DNA from: Pacificibacter marinus
Lineage (GTDB): Bacteria > Pseudomonadota > Alphaproteobacteria > Rhodobacterales > Rhodobacteraceae
Assembly: GCF_018860505.1 (NCBI RefSeq)
Contig: NZ_JAHKPU010000024.1
Coordinates: 1-60,347, forward strand
Direction of reading: 5' to 3'
Length of the DNA stretch: 60,347 bases
A program made the translations under genes and the position numbers. Below are positions 18,093 through 25,374 of the stretch, piece after piece. How positions within the stretch are numbered: position 1 is the first letter of the stretch; every line of letters begins with the position of its first letter. A model generated the notes under the pieces. The model searched no databases, was not told where the DNA came from, and saw only the letters and a list, made by a program, of their open reading frames with translations.

Positions 18093-18515
18093 ATGACGGC
18101 CGAATTAACCCTGCCTGACGATTATCGTCCATCGGTAGACGAACCCTTTATGAACGAACGTCAGATCGAATATTTTCGTCGCAAACTTGAAAATTGGAAA
18201 GCAGAGCTGCTGGATGAAAGCCGCAACACGCTTGAAGGTTTGCAAGACGGAACCCGTAGCATTCCAGACATCGCGGACCGTGCGTCTGAAGAAACCGACC
18301 GCGCTCTTGAATTGCGCACGCGGGATCGCCAGCGCAAGCTCGTGACAAAAATCGATGCTGCCTTGCGTCGCATCGATGCTGACGAGTTTGGATATTGTGA
18401 AGATACGGGCGAGCCGATTTCGCTTAAACGTCTTGATGCACGCCCCATCGCGACCTTGAGCCTTGAGGCGCAAGAGCGTCACGAGCGCCGCGAAAAAGTA
18501 CACCGTGACGACTGA
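18093..18515 (+). CDS. dksA: DksA-type RNA polymerase-binding factor, zinc-finger reduced
   Basis: A 140-residue coiled-coil protein that binds the RNA polymerase secondary channel and, with ppGpp, adjusts rRNA and amino-acid promoters. The coil and its acidic tip are seen in DIADRASEETDRALELRTRD, and the globular part in FGYCEDTGEPISLKRLDARP. Only one of four zinc cysteines remains, the others being Asp/Thr, Ser and Glu, as in several alphaproteobacterial DksA proteins. The ATG at 18093 has GAGGTGA nine bases before it; a GTG at 18084 is in frame but lies inside that site. A strong terminator follows. Confidence 0.92.
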   Translation: MTAELTLPDDYRPSVDEPFMNERQIEYFRRKLENWKAELLDESRNTLEGLQDGTRSIPDIADRASEETDRALELRTRDRQRKLVTKIDAALRRIDADEFGYCEDTGEPISLKRLDARPIATLSLEAQERHERREKVHRDD

Positions 18516-18591
18516 TCCGCTCGTGTGTTTTTGACAGTGAGTGCGCTTTGCGCGTCATTGCGCGCAGGTGACCTGTCTTTGAATCTATGCC

Positions 18592-18622
18592 AAACACCGA
18601 AGCAATCGCTTCGGTGTTTTTC
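18592..18622 (+). terminator. Intrinsic terminator of dksA
   Basis: A perfect 12-bp stem (18592-18603 with 18608-18619), a 4-base loop and a T tract. It separates dksA from the monooxygenase gene. Confidence 0.88.
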
Positions 18623-18651
18623 GTTGCGCTGGCTTTGCATGAGGGTTTCAT

Positions 18652-19818
18652 ATGTTGATCGGACAAGATATCGCCATTCTCGGCGCTGGCGTTGCTGGCC
18701 TGACAGTTGCGCGCGCTTTGGCGCTGCGCGGGGCCCGCGTTACCGTTTATGAACGTGCGCCTGAGATTGCGGAAGTGGGGGCGGGGTTGCAACTGTCGCC
18801 AAATGGCGTGGCGGTCCTGTCGGCGCTTGGGCTGGATACAGGCCTGAATGCGATGCACTCTACGGGGGTGTTATTGCTTGATGGGTATTCTGGGCGCAAG
18901 GTTTTGCATATGGATTTCAAAGGCCTTAAGCCCGAAGCAGATTTTTTGATGGTGCACCGCGCTGATTTGATTGATGCTTTGCTCAAGGGGGCTCAGGATG
19001 CAGGCGTTCAGATCAAACTCTCACATAGCGTCGAGACGGTTGTTGACGATGGTGACGCTGTAACGCTGCGGTTTGAAGGCGGCGCGCAGTGCGTTCATGA
19101 TGTGGCTGTGGGGGCAGATGGATTGCAATCGCGCTTGCGCAAGACATTGAACGGCGAGGCCGCGCCCTTTTTCACCGGACAAACGGCTTGGCGTGCGACT
19201 GTGCCCGCCATGGGCGGCGAAGACCCGATTGCGATGATTCATATGGCGGCAGGTCAACATGTGGTGTGCTATCCGCTGCGTGATGGAACGTTGATCAATA
19301 TTGTTGCCGTCGAAGAGCGCGCCGATTGGACCGATGAAGGCTGGCATCTCTCAGGTGATCCTAATCAGCTGAGAGAACATTTCAAAGCCTTCGGTGGCGG
19401 TGTGACCAGTCTTTTGGCGCGGGTCACTGAGGTTTCAAGATGGGGATTGTTCCGTCATCCTGTGGCGCAAAATTGGCACGGCGCGCGCACAGCCTTGATT
19501 GGCGATGCGGCGCATCCGACTCTGCCGTTTTTGGCGCAGGGGGCCAATCTAGCCTTAGAAGACGCTTGGGTTTTGGCCGATTGCCTTGCCAGTATGTCGC
19601 TTGAACAAGCGCTGCCAGCCTATCAATTGCGTCGCCGTGCCCGCGTGGTGCGTGCAATTGATGCAGCCACGGCCAATGCGCGCAATTACCATTTGCGTGG
19701 CCCCAAACGGATGGCGGCCCATATGGTGTTGCGTGCGGGCGGCAAGATCGCGCCACGCACTGTGGTGGACAGGTTCAGCTGGCTTTACGACCATGATGTC
19801 ACGCGGGATGTCACTTAA
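18652..19818 (+). CDS. FAD-dependent monooxygenase, salicylate hydroxylase-like
   Basis: A 388-residue group A flavoprotein hydroxylase. The FAD-binding GAGVAGLTVARALALRGA begins near residue 10, the DG-type motif is GADGLQSRLRKTL near residue 155, and the GD motif is LIGDAAHPTLPFLAQGANLA near residue 280. It oxygenates an aromatic or similar ring using NAD(P)H and O2. The substrate is not evident; salicylate or 6-hydroxynicotinate types are closest, and UbiH is less likely. It stands alone after the dksA terminator and converges with tpiA. Confidence 0.88.
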   Translation: MLIGQDIAILGAGVAGLTVARALALRGARVTVYERAPEIAEVGAGLQLSPNGVAVLSALGLDTGLNAMHSTGVLLLDGYSGRKVLHMDFKGLKPEADFLMVHRADLIDALLKGAQDAGVQIKLSHSVETVVDDGDAVTLRFEGGAQCVHDVAVGADGLQSRLRKTLNGEAAPFFTGQTAWRATVPAMGGEDPIAMIHMAAGQHVVCYPLRDGTLINIVAVEERADWTDEGWHLSGDPNQLREHFKAFGGGVTSLLARVTEVSRWGLFRHPVAQNWHGARTALIGDAAHPTLPFLAQGANLALEDAWVLADCLASMSLEQALPAYQLRRRARVVRAIDAATANARNYHLRGPKRMAAHMVLRAGGKIAPRTVVDRFSWLYDHDVTRDVT

Positions 19819-19880
19819 ATCTCGCAAAGATACCGCGGCCCATATCAACTGGGCGGCGGTTATTTGTATTGGATGAGAGG

Positions 19881-20627
19881 TTAAGAGGCCTCTAACGCTG
19901 AAATAATGCCCGCGAAATCAGCCGCTTTTAAAGACGCACCGCCAACCAGCGCACCATCAACATCTGGGACAGCGAAAATGTCAGCCGCATTACTTGGCTT
20001 GACTGACCCACCATAAAGCAGCGGTAAATCTGCGGCGATATCGCCAAAGCGCGCAGTGAGAGTGGCGCGCATATCAGCATGGATTTCTGCAATCTCATCA
20101 AGAGTTGGCACTTTTCCCGTGCCGATGGCCCAAACCGGTTCATAGGCGATCACCAGTTTGCTGGCATCGATTTCATCGGGCAGGGACCGCAAAAGCTGCC
20201 CGTGCACCACTTTAAGCGCGTCGCCCGCTTCGCGTTGTTCCAGCGTTTCGCCAACACAGACAATTGCTGTCAGACCTGCCGCGCAAACGGCTTCGGTTTT
20301 AGAGCGCACATCCGCGTCGCTTTCGCTGTGATCGGCGCGGCGTTCCGAGTGGCCCGTGATCACATAGGTCGCACCAGCATCCGTCAATTGCGCGGCAGAG
20401 ATATCGCCCGTATGCGCGCCACTTTCATTGGAATGGCAATCTTGTCCGCCTATGGCGATGGGGCTGTCTTTGAGGATCGCGGCCATGGATGTGATCAGCG
20501 TGGCAGGGGGACAAAGCAAAATATCGACACTTGGGGTGTCAAAGGCTTTGGCCAGAGTGACGGCCTCGCCCAAGCTGGCGGTGACGCCGTTCATCTTCCA
20601 ATTGCCTGCTGCCAGTTTGCGTGCCAT
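19881..20627 (-). CDS. tpiA: Triosephosphate isomerase
   Basis: Interconverts dihydroxyacetone phosphate and glyceraldehyde 3-phosphate in the cytoplasm, downstream of the Entner-Doudoroff aldolase. The 248-residue TIM barrel carries AAGNWKMNG (catalytic Lys), GHSERR (catalytic His), AYEPVWAIGTGK (catalytic Glu) and LYGGSVKPSNA (phosphate site). The start ATG has GGAG-type sequence upstream. No operon partner is apparent: the TfoX genes behind it are separated by 93 bp. Confidence 0.97.
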   Translation of the reverse strand: MARKLAAGNWKMNGVTASLGEAVTLAKAFDTPSVDILLCPPATLITSMAAILKDSPIAIGGQDCHSNESGAHTGDISAAQLTDAGATYVITGHSERRADHSESDADVRSKTEAVCAAGLTAIVCVGETLEQREAGDALKVVHGQLLRSLPDEIDASKLVIAYEPVWAIGTGKVPTLDEIAEIHADMRATLTARFGDIAADLPLLYGGSVKPSNAADIFAVPDVDGALVGGASLKAADFAGIISALEAS

Positions 20628-20720
20628 GTCGCGCTCTCCTCAAATATGTTTCGCACATCATTGCAGCGTTGAAAGCGCCGTCAAGTGGATAGCAAGCCTG
20701 AGGGCCGCCTGCGGATGGTT

Positions 20721-21029
20721 TTAAAGCGCTGCCAAGGCCTTTTGCCCCCAATTACAGGCAAGATTTGCGTCATCCAAAGCCGCATTCGGCAATGTCCAAT
20801 AGCCCATTGGCCCACGAGGCGTTTGAAATCGCGTGGCACCTGCGCTGGCAAGACTGTCAGCAAAATCGCCTTTGGCTTTCAGATACACCGTGCCGTCGCG
20901 ATCAAGCGAGGCAAAAATGACTCCGTCGCAATAAATGGCCAAGCCGCCCATCATCTTACGTGTTGAAATCATCCCGAGTTGTGCAAACAGCTCTTCGGCA
21001 AAAGTGATCATGCTTGGCGTGATGCTCAT
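20721..21029 (-). CDS. TfoX/Sxy N-terminal domain protein (copy 2)
   Basis: A 102-residue protein with the TfoX N-terminal pattern: helix, then ISTRKMMGGLAIYCDGVIFASL and VYLKAKGDFADSL. Sxy/TfoX co-activates CRP at competence promoters in gammaproteobacteria; in alphaproteobacteria its role is unknown. It overlaps the stop of the upstream TfoX-like gene by 4 bp (ATGA), so the two paralogues are coupled. It ends in WGQKALAAL, without the basic tail seen in its neighbour. Confidence 0.82.
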   Translation of the reverse strand: MSITPSMITFAEELFAQLGMISTRKMMGGLAIYCDGVIFASLDRDGTVYLKAKGDFADSLASAGATRFQTPRGPMGYWTLPNAALDDANLACNWGQKALAAL

Positions 21030-21421
21030 GACTTTTCAGCCTTTTGTTTGCGTGCCGCTTTTTTGGCTTTCGCAATGCGCTTTTTTTCGGTGGCTTTCAA
21101 TGCTGGCGCATAAGACAGACGCGCCCAGTCGCGCGCCTCATCAGGATCATCGCTTGCGCTTTCGGGCAGTGACATCAAAGAGGTCACAACCGTTTCACCG
21201 CCTTTTTTAGGATAGGTGAAAGGCTCGGACCCCGCGTCAACAAAGGCGTCAACAGTTGTCTTATCGGATTTCATATAAATCGTGCCGCCGATGATACAGG
21301 CGAACATGATGTCGCCCTCAACATATAAAGCACTGCCCCCGAAAAGCCCGCCAACTGTGATCTCGCTTATGTCGGCGAACAGGTCGCGGGCATGGGCGAT
21401 AAGTTCAGCAGGTGCAGGCAC
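21026..21421 (-). CDS. TfoX/Sxy N-terminal domain protein (copy 1) with lysine-rich tail
   Basis: A 131-residue paralogue of the next gene: ISEITVGGLFGGSALYVEGDIMFACI and TIYMKSDKTTVDAFVD match the TfoX core. It adds a strongly basic C-terminal tail (about 20 Lys/Ala/Arg residues after APALKATEKK) suited to binding nucleic acid. It starts directly after the SufA-type gene stop, so these three genes form one tight minus-strand run. Competence involvement is not supported by other genes here. Confidence 0.82.
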   Translation of the reverse strand: MPAPAELIAHARDLFADISEITVGGLFGGSALYVEGDIMFACIIGGTIYMKSDKTTVDAFVDAGSEPFTYPKKGGETVVTSLMSLPESASDDPDEARDWARLSYAPALKATEKKRIAKAKKAARKQKAEKS

Positions 21422-21793
21422 TTACACGCCGCTTTGTTCGGACAGGCTTTCATCAAACTTGATACTTTCGCCGCAGCCGCAAGCGTCAACCACATTGGGA
21501 TTGCGGAACTTAAAACCAGATTCCAGCAAGGACACTTCGTAATCAATTTCAGTGCCAAACAAGAACATCTGCGCCATAGGCGCGATCATCACGCGGCCAC
21601 CATCTTGTTCGACCACTTCGTCCAGAGGATCGATGTCGTTCACGTAGTCCATGGTGTATTCCATGCCTGCGCAGCCGCCTTTTTTGATGCCAATGCGCAA
21701 GCCTTTGGAGCCATCTTTCTCCATCAGTTTTGCGATTTGTGCCGCCGCTTTGGGCGTGATGCTGACGGCTTGTTTGCCTGGAATACCGAACAT
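21422..21793 (-). CDS. A-type iron-sulfur carrier protein (SufA/ErpA-like)
   Basis: A 123-residue carrier that receives Fe-S clusters from a scaffold and passes them to apoproteins. The three ligand cysteines are in KKGGCAGMEY and DACGCGES. The ATG at 21793 has AAAGGAG six bases before it; the longer reading at 21841 overlaps the DUF3307 gene and is unlikely. No suf operon is nearby, but SufT is encoded at 24541-24903 on the same strand. Which A-type subfamily it belongs to needs a tree. Confidence 0.92.
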   Translation of the reverse strand: MFGIPGKQAVSITPKAAAQIAKLMEKDGSKGLRIGIKKGGCAGMEYTMDYVNDIDPLDEVVEQDGGRVMIAPMAQMFLFGTEIDYEVSLLESGFKFRNPNVVDACGCGESIKFDESLSEQSGV

Positions 21794-21815
21794 GTGCGTT
21801 CTCCTTTCCCCTAAC

Positions 21816-22580
21816 TTAGGGCTTTGCGGCCATGATCTCAAGAAGCGGATCGCCGTTTAACCCATTGTTGATCGCAAGTGTTAAGATCGCGATGGCAATG
21901 GCCCAGCTGAACGAGGCCAACGTGCCGATGATGACGTATTCGGCTTTCTCGTTTTTAGAGGCGGCATCAAAGCGCAAAACGGATTTGGCTGCGATCAAAA
22001 ACCCAATGCCTGCGGGCTGTCCAGCGAGGAACATCAAAAATATAAGACCGCGTTCCAGCAGGCCAATCATCATACCGCCTTTGGGAAGGGATTTCTTGGG
22101 GGCGCCTGTGATGAACGGCTGCATTAATTTGCCCACGGCAAAACCACCCGCACGGGTTGTGTATAAAATACCCGCCGTCAGCAGCATGGCTTTCGGTGCC
22201 CAAGCACTGATGTTAATAAGGCCTCCGCTCGCGAGGTCTTTGGTCCAGACGCCATCTGCCCATAGGGTCGGGGCAAAGGCTGCGATCGCTGCAAGGGTCA
22301 CGAGATGCGTCAGCTGATCGGTTAGATAGGGTTTGATCCCGTCGTCTTTGCGGGTTTTGACCCAGATGGCTTTCAACGCATCAATCGCCATGTGCAGTCC
22401 TGCAAGCACGGCAATTGGCCAAGCGATAGATCCCAATGCGACCACAGCGCAGAGGTAAACCACAAGCGTATGGACGAGCAGGGTGGTCACACGATCCTTG
22501 CTCTGCGCCATTTTAGAAGTCTGAAATACGTAGTCGGCGAGCACATGCGCGAAGAATAGGCCTGACAGGGTTTCAAACAT
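21816..22580 (-). CDS. DUF3307 polytopic membrane protein
   Basis: A 254-residue inner-membrane protein with six or seven hydrophobic segments. The DUF3307 signature is at the N-terminus: FFAHVLADYVFQTSKMAQ, then LLVHTLVVYLCAV, and HMAIDALKAIWV with conserved Asp and His in the membrane. Function is unknown. DUF3307 genes often stand next to SatD-family genes, and here the start overlaps the stop of the SatD-like gene by one base, so the pair is coupled. A conserved charged-residue pattern in the membrane hints at transport or catalysis. Confidence 0.85.
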   Translation of the reverse strand: MFETLSGLFFAHVLADYVFQTSKMAQSKDRVTTLLVHTLVVYLCAVVALGSIAWPIAVLAGLHMAIDALKAIWVKTRKDDGIKPYLTDQLTHLVTLAAIAAFAPTLWADGVWTKDLASGGLINISAWAPKAMLLTAGILYTTRAGGFAVGKLMQPFITGAPKKSLPKGGMMIGLLERGLIFLMFLAGQPAGIGFLIAAKSVLRFDAASKNEKAEYVIIGTLASFSWAIAIAILTLAINNGLNGDPLLEIMAAKP

Positions 22581-23224
22581 TATTGCTTTCCTGTTTCAAT
22601 ATTTATCAGTGCAATTCGAATTGCGATATACCCCGCGCTGTCGAGAGACTTTGTGATTGACTGGCGGGACTTGCCTAGTGCTTTGGCGATTTCTGTGTAT
22701 GTCGTTTTGTCTAATGGGGATAACATTCTAAGAAGTGGAGCGGCTTGTGCTGGTGTCCAGTCTTTAGATATGAAGTCCAGCAAAGTGGTGCACGCCAGAG
22801 TTTTCCCTCGAGAATAGTAGCCAATGCTAAATCCTGATTCTGGGGCAAAGCCTTTTATTATTTCTAGATTAGAGCCTGAGTTAGCAAAAACATGTGCCGT
22901 CTCATCATTGAGATTCAGTTCAAGTTGATTGTTGGTGTCTCCTTCAGCAATCCCAATATAGCTATCAAACTCACTGCCCTCAGCGCGCAAGGCCGCCCGA
23001 AACGCCAAAGCCGACCGCAGCGCATATTTCGGCTCGGCCAGCGCCACTTGCCAGCCATCGCCGCGATGGCGGGTAAAATGAAGGCTTTCCCCCATCCACT
23101 CCGCTTGCATCTCGGCACAGTCGCGCAAGGCGTCAAAAGCGCGTTCAAGCTTTTCGGGGCCCAGCGCGGTTGAGCCGACGATATCGCCAGTAAGAACGGC
23201 TATTTTGCGTGTTTTATCTGTCAT
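22580..23224 (-). CDS. SatD-like protein: cyclase-fold N-terminus plus C-terminal HTH
   Basis: A 214-residue protein. The N-terminal part, with IAVLTGDIVGSTALG and later RHRGDGWQVAL, recalls both SatD proteins (GDI-x-S motif) and class III nucleotide cyclases (DIVGST), so a nucleotide-binding role is plausible. The C-terminus holds a helix-turn-helix, TYTEIAKALGKSRQSITKSL. It starts three bases after a palindrome and has no Shine-Dalgarno sequence. The following DUF3307 gene overlaps by one base. The half of the gene encoding the C-terminus looks richer in AT than the other half. Four 30-bp-spaced palindromes upstream suggest that the HTH regulates its own operon. Neither cyclase activity nor DNA binding is shown. 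Confidence 0.75.
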   Translation of the reverse strand: MTDKTRKIAVLTGDIVGSTALGPEKLERAFDALRDCAEMQAEWMGESLHFTRHRGDGWQVALAEPKYALRSALAFRAALRAEGSEFDSYIGIAEGDTNNQLELNLNDETAHVFANSGSNLEIIKGFAPESGFSIGYYSRGKTLACTTLLDFISKDWTPAQAAPLLRMLSPLDKTTYTEIAKALGKSRQSITKSLDSAGYIAIRIALINIETGKQ

Positions 23225-23227
23225 GAT

Positions 23228-23335
23228 GCAGCCAATATAGGCTGCGTTTGTTGATATGCAACCTATTTAGGATGCGTTTGTCGTTTTGCACCCTGTTTAG
23301 GTTGCGTTTGGCAGTGCGCAGCCGATTTGGGCTGC
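23228..23335. repeat. Four palindromes in 30-bp tandem array upstream of the SatD-like gene
   Basis: Four inverted repeats of the form GCANCC-N6-GGNTGC lie at 23228-23245, 23258-23275, 23288-23305 and 23318-23335, with starts exactly 30 bp apart. The six-base centres are AT-rich in the first three (AATATA, TATTTA, TGTTTA). The 12-base spacers start GTTTG in three copies. On the minus strand the centre of the first copy (TATATT, 23234-23239) with TTGCAT (23256-23261) could be a -10/-35 pair, so operator and promoter would overlap. The spacing of about three helical turns favours cooperative binding on one face. Confidence 0.85.
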
Positions 23336-23355
23336 GCGTCAGCTTGGGGTCCACG

Positions 23356-24231
23356 TTAAGGCCCAAACCGCGTCGACGCACTCAACAATGTGCCAATCGC
23401 GTCCAAAGCAGCGCGGATGGGCGGATCATGACGGGCGTCATGATGGCTGACCAACCATTCTTCATGGGTGAGTGCATCAATCTCGGGCGAGACCTGCACC
23501 AGTTCGGGCATGGCGCGTCCAGCGAAAATGGGCAAAATCACGCGGGCTATGCCGCCAATGGCCAAATCGGCCTCAGCGCGGGGATCAGAGACGGTGCTGA
23601 TGATTTCATCGGGTTTGTTTTGCCGTAACCAGCGCTTTGATGGCGTTGTGGCAAGAGATTCGGGAAGGGTGATGTAACCCAATACGTCGGGGCTACGGGC
23701 GAATTCAGCATAAGCAATGCGTGCGGTACGCCGCCCTGCCAGCCATGTTTGATCAGGGCGCCTGTTGCGAATGCCTATGTCCGCTTCGCGCCGTGCAATG
23801 TCGACCATGGCGTCTGAAGAAACGAGCTCGGGCACCCACGGAACAGATGGCACCAAAGAGGCGTCTTGAGACCAAACCTCACCAAAATGCCGTGCGATGT
23901 ATTGTGTGGTCCAATGGCCTGCAGTGATGCGCACAAGGGAGCGTGTTTGCGTGGTGTTGAAGGCGGCCAAGTGTTGCGCGGCGGCGCGCAGATGTTCGAC
24001 CTCGGCGGCAAGGGCGCGCCCATCGCTGGTCAGCGTGTACCCGCGTGCGCCGCGCTCAAATAGACGCTTGCCCAAAGTGCGCTCCAAAGCCGTCATCCTG
24101 CGCGACAATGTGGGCGAGGGGGTGCCTGTGGTCTGCTCCGCCCCCACAAGACCGCCGCCGTCGACGACAGCGAGGAATAGCATGTAATCATCTAACTTGG
24201 GGGCGGTTTTGAGTTTGGGCTTATCTTTCAT
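23356..24231 (-). CDS. LysR-family transcriptional regulator
   Basis: A 291-residue regulator. The winged-helix part is seen as FLAVVDGGGLVGAEQ, PSPTLSRRMTALERTLGKRLFER and GYTLTSDGRAL, followed by a periplasmic-binding-like effector domain. The recognition helix is normal (SPTLSRRMTALE). Its target and effector are unknown. It is divergent from a small open frame at 24326 across a 94-bp gap, and its stop lies only 20 bp from the palindrome array of the SatD-like gene, which is transcribed in the same direction. Confidence 0.93.
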   Translation of the reverse strand: MKDKPKLKTAPKLDDYMLFLAVVDGGGLVGAEQTTGTPSPTLSRRMTALERTLGKRLFERGARGYTLTSDGRALAAEVEHLRAAAQHLAAFNTTQTRSLVRITAGHWTTQYIARHFGEVWSQDASLVPSVPWVPELVSSDAMVDIARREADIGIRNRRPDQTWLAGRRTARIAYAEFARSPDVLGYITLPESLATTPSKRWLRQNKPDEIISTVSDPRAEADLAIGGIARVILPIFAGRAMPELVQVSPEIDALTHEEWLVSHHDARHDPPIRAALDAIGTLLSASTRFGP

Positions 24232-24325
24232 TTTTGAAAGTCCAAATGCAGTTTCTGGGCGTATTTCGACAGGTTATTGTACGGTAATCTCTGCATATTG
24301 GTTTCAATAATGCAAGAGGTGCCTG

Positions 24326-24514
24326 ATGAATGACCGTTTAGCGATTTTCTTATCGCCTTCAAAATCTCAAACGCCAACAGGGTTTCAGTCAGAGCAAGCG
24401 CACTACCGCGCGCTTTATCAGCAGTTCAAAAAGGACAGAGGCGCAAGGCGGGTGCAACGGTGCTTGGGGATGTTGAGGCGCGAAAAGAAAAACGGCCCCG
24501 AAGGACCGTTTTGA
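24326..24514 (+). CDS. Possible small basic protein, doubtful
   Basis: A 62-codon frame with an AGAGGTG site five bases before the ATG. The product is basic and glutamine/arginine-rich (RALYQQFKKDRGARRVQR) with no recognised domain. The frame ends inside a terminator hairpin (24489-24512), which is allowed but unusual. It is divergent from the LysR gene and could be its target. It may also be non-coding leader sequence. Confidence 0.35.
   Translation: MNDRLAIFLSPSKSQTPTGFQSEQAHYRALYQQFKKDRGARRVQRCLGMLRREKKNGPEGPF
24489..24512. terminator. Bidirectional intrinsic terminator
   Basis: AAAACGG and CCGTTTT form the outer stem, with a GC-rich imperfect inner stem. It lies just past the end of sufT on the minus strand and can also stop plus-strand transcripts. 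Confidence 0.7.
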
Positions 24515-24540
24515 AAGCGAAATATCAACAGCGTATGCAC

Positions 24541-24903
24541 TTACATAAAGCCAAGCTCTAGACGCGCTTCATCTGACATCATTTCCATGCCCCAAGGCGG
24601 TTCCCACGCCAGATCGACGTCAACTTGTTTGACGCCCGGCAACGGTTCAATCGCATCGGCGACCCAACCCGGCATTTCGCCCGCAACAGGACAGCCCGGT
24701 GCGGTGAGAGACATGATCACATGCACTTCGTTCTCAGTGTTGATTTCGATCGTGTAGATCAACCCGAGATCATAGATGTTCACGGGAATTTCAGGGTCGT
24801 AGACGGACCGGCAAGCTTCCACGATGGCTTCGTGAAGCGGGTGTTCCGTGTTTGAAGGCTTGATCAGCGGAGTGCCTTCGACGGGAGCGTCTGAATCTGT
24901 CAT
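24541..24903 (-). CDS. sufT: SufT/MIP18-family Fe-S assembly protein
   Basis: A 120-residue DUF59 protein that aids maturation of Fe-S proteins, especially under high demand. Seen: VYDPEIPVNIYDLGLIY (DPE motif), the conserved cysteine in SLTAPGCPVAGEMPGW, and VDVDLAWEPPWGMEMMSDEARLELG at the end, as in SufT. It usually closes suf operons. Here it stands apart from suf genes but in the same region as an A-type carrier gene (21422-21793). It is followed by a terminator. Confidence 0.92.
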   Translation of the reverse strand: MTDSDAPVEGTPLIKPSNTEHPLHEAIVEACRSVYDPEIPVNIYDLGLIYTIEINTENEVHVIMSLTAPGCPVAGEMPGWVADAIEPLPGVKQVDVDLAWEPPWGMEMMSDEARLELGFM

Positions 24904-25029
24904 GTCTGTCCTCGTGTAAACTTGACCAAAGATATAGGGTTTGGCTGGGGTAAGGTCCAGACCTTGGCTTGGTCTTTTGTGCGTGCGAGGCTATTGATTG
25001 GGCAGTTGAGCACAAAAAGGGCCATTGCC

Positions 25030-25329
25030 ATGTCTATTCTCGCCGCCGATCAAAATCTGTTTCATGTCGATATCGAATATAAAGTCGATTTGGCGCTGGT
25101 TGAACCGCATATGCAAGCGCATCTGGCCTTTGTCGATGAAGGGTATGATCGTGGATTCTTTTTGGCTTCGGGTCCGAAGGTGCCGCGCACGGGTGGGGCG
25201 ATTTTGGCAACTGCGCCCAACCGCGAGATGCTGGAAACATTTTTAGCGCGCGATTCTTTTGTCACCGAAGGACTTATTGCCCTGACTGTGACTGAATTTG
25301 TGCCGCGCCGCACAGTTAATGGCCTGTAA
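25030..25329 (+). CDS. YciI-family protein
   Basis: A 99-residue ferredoxin-fold protein with the YciI pattern: HVDIEYKVDLALVEPHMQAHLAF, a conserved His, then GYDRGFFLASGPKVPRTGGAI and an Asp-bearing DSFVTEGL. The function of this family is uncertain; some act as muconolactone isomerase-like or dehalogenase partners. I use the ATG at 25030 with AAAGGG upstream because the longer reading at 24922 adds an atypical N-terminus. It converges with the RimK fusion gene. Confidence 0.88.
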   Translation: MSILAADQNLFHVDIEYKVDLALVEPHMQAHLAFVDEGYDRGFFLASGPKVPRTGGAILATAPNREMLETFLARDSFVTEGLIALTVTEFVPRRTVNGL

Positions 25330-25374
25330 CCAAAGAACCTGTAACCAAAGAAACTGTGACGGCGCGGTGAACCG

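Noticed and set aside
24326-24514. Small open frame as a firm gene
   Set aside because: It ends inside a terminator hairpin and matches nothing known, so it is only listed as doubtful.
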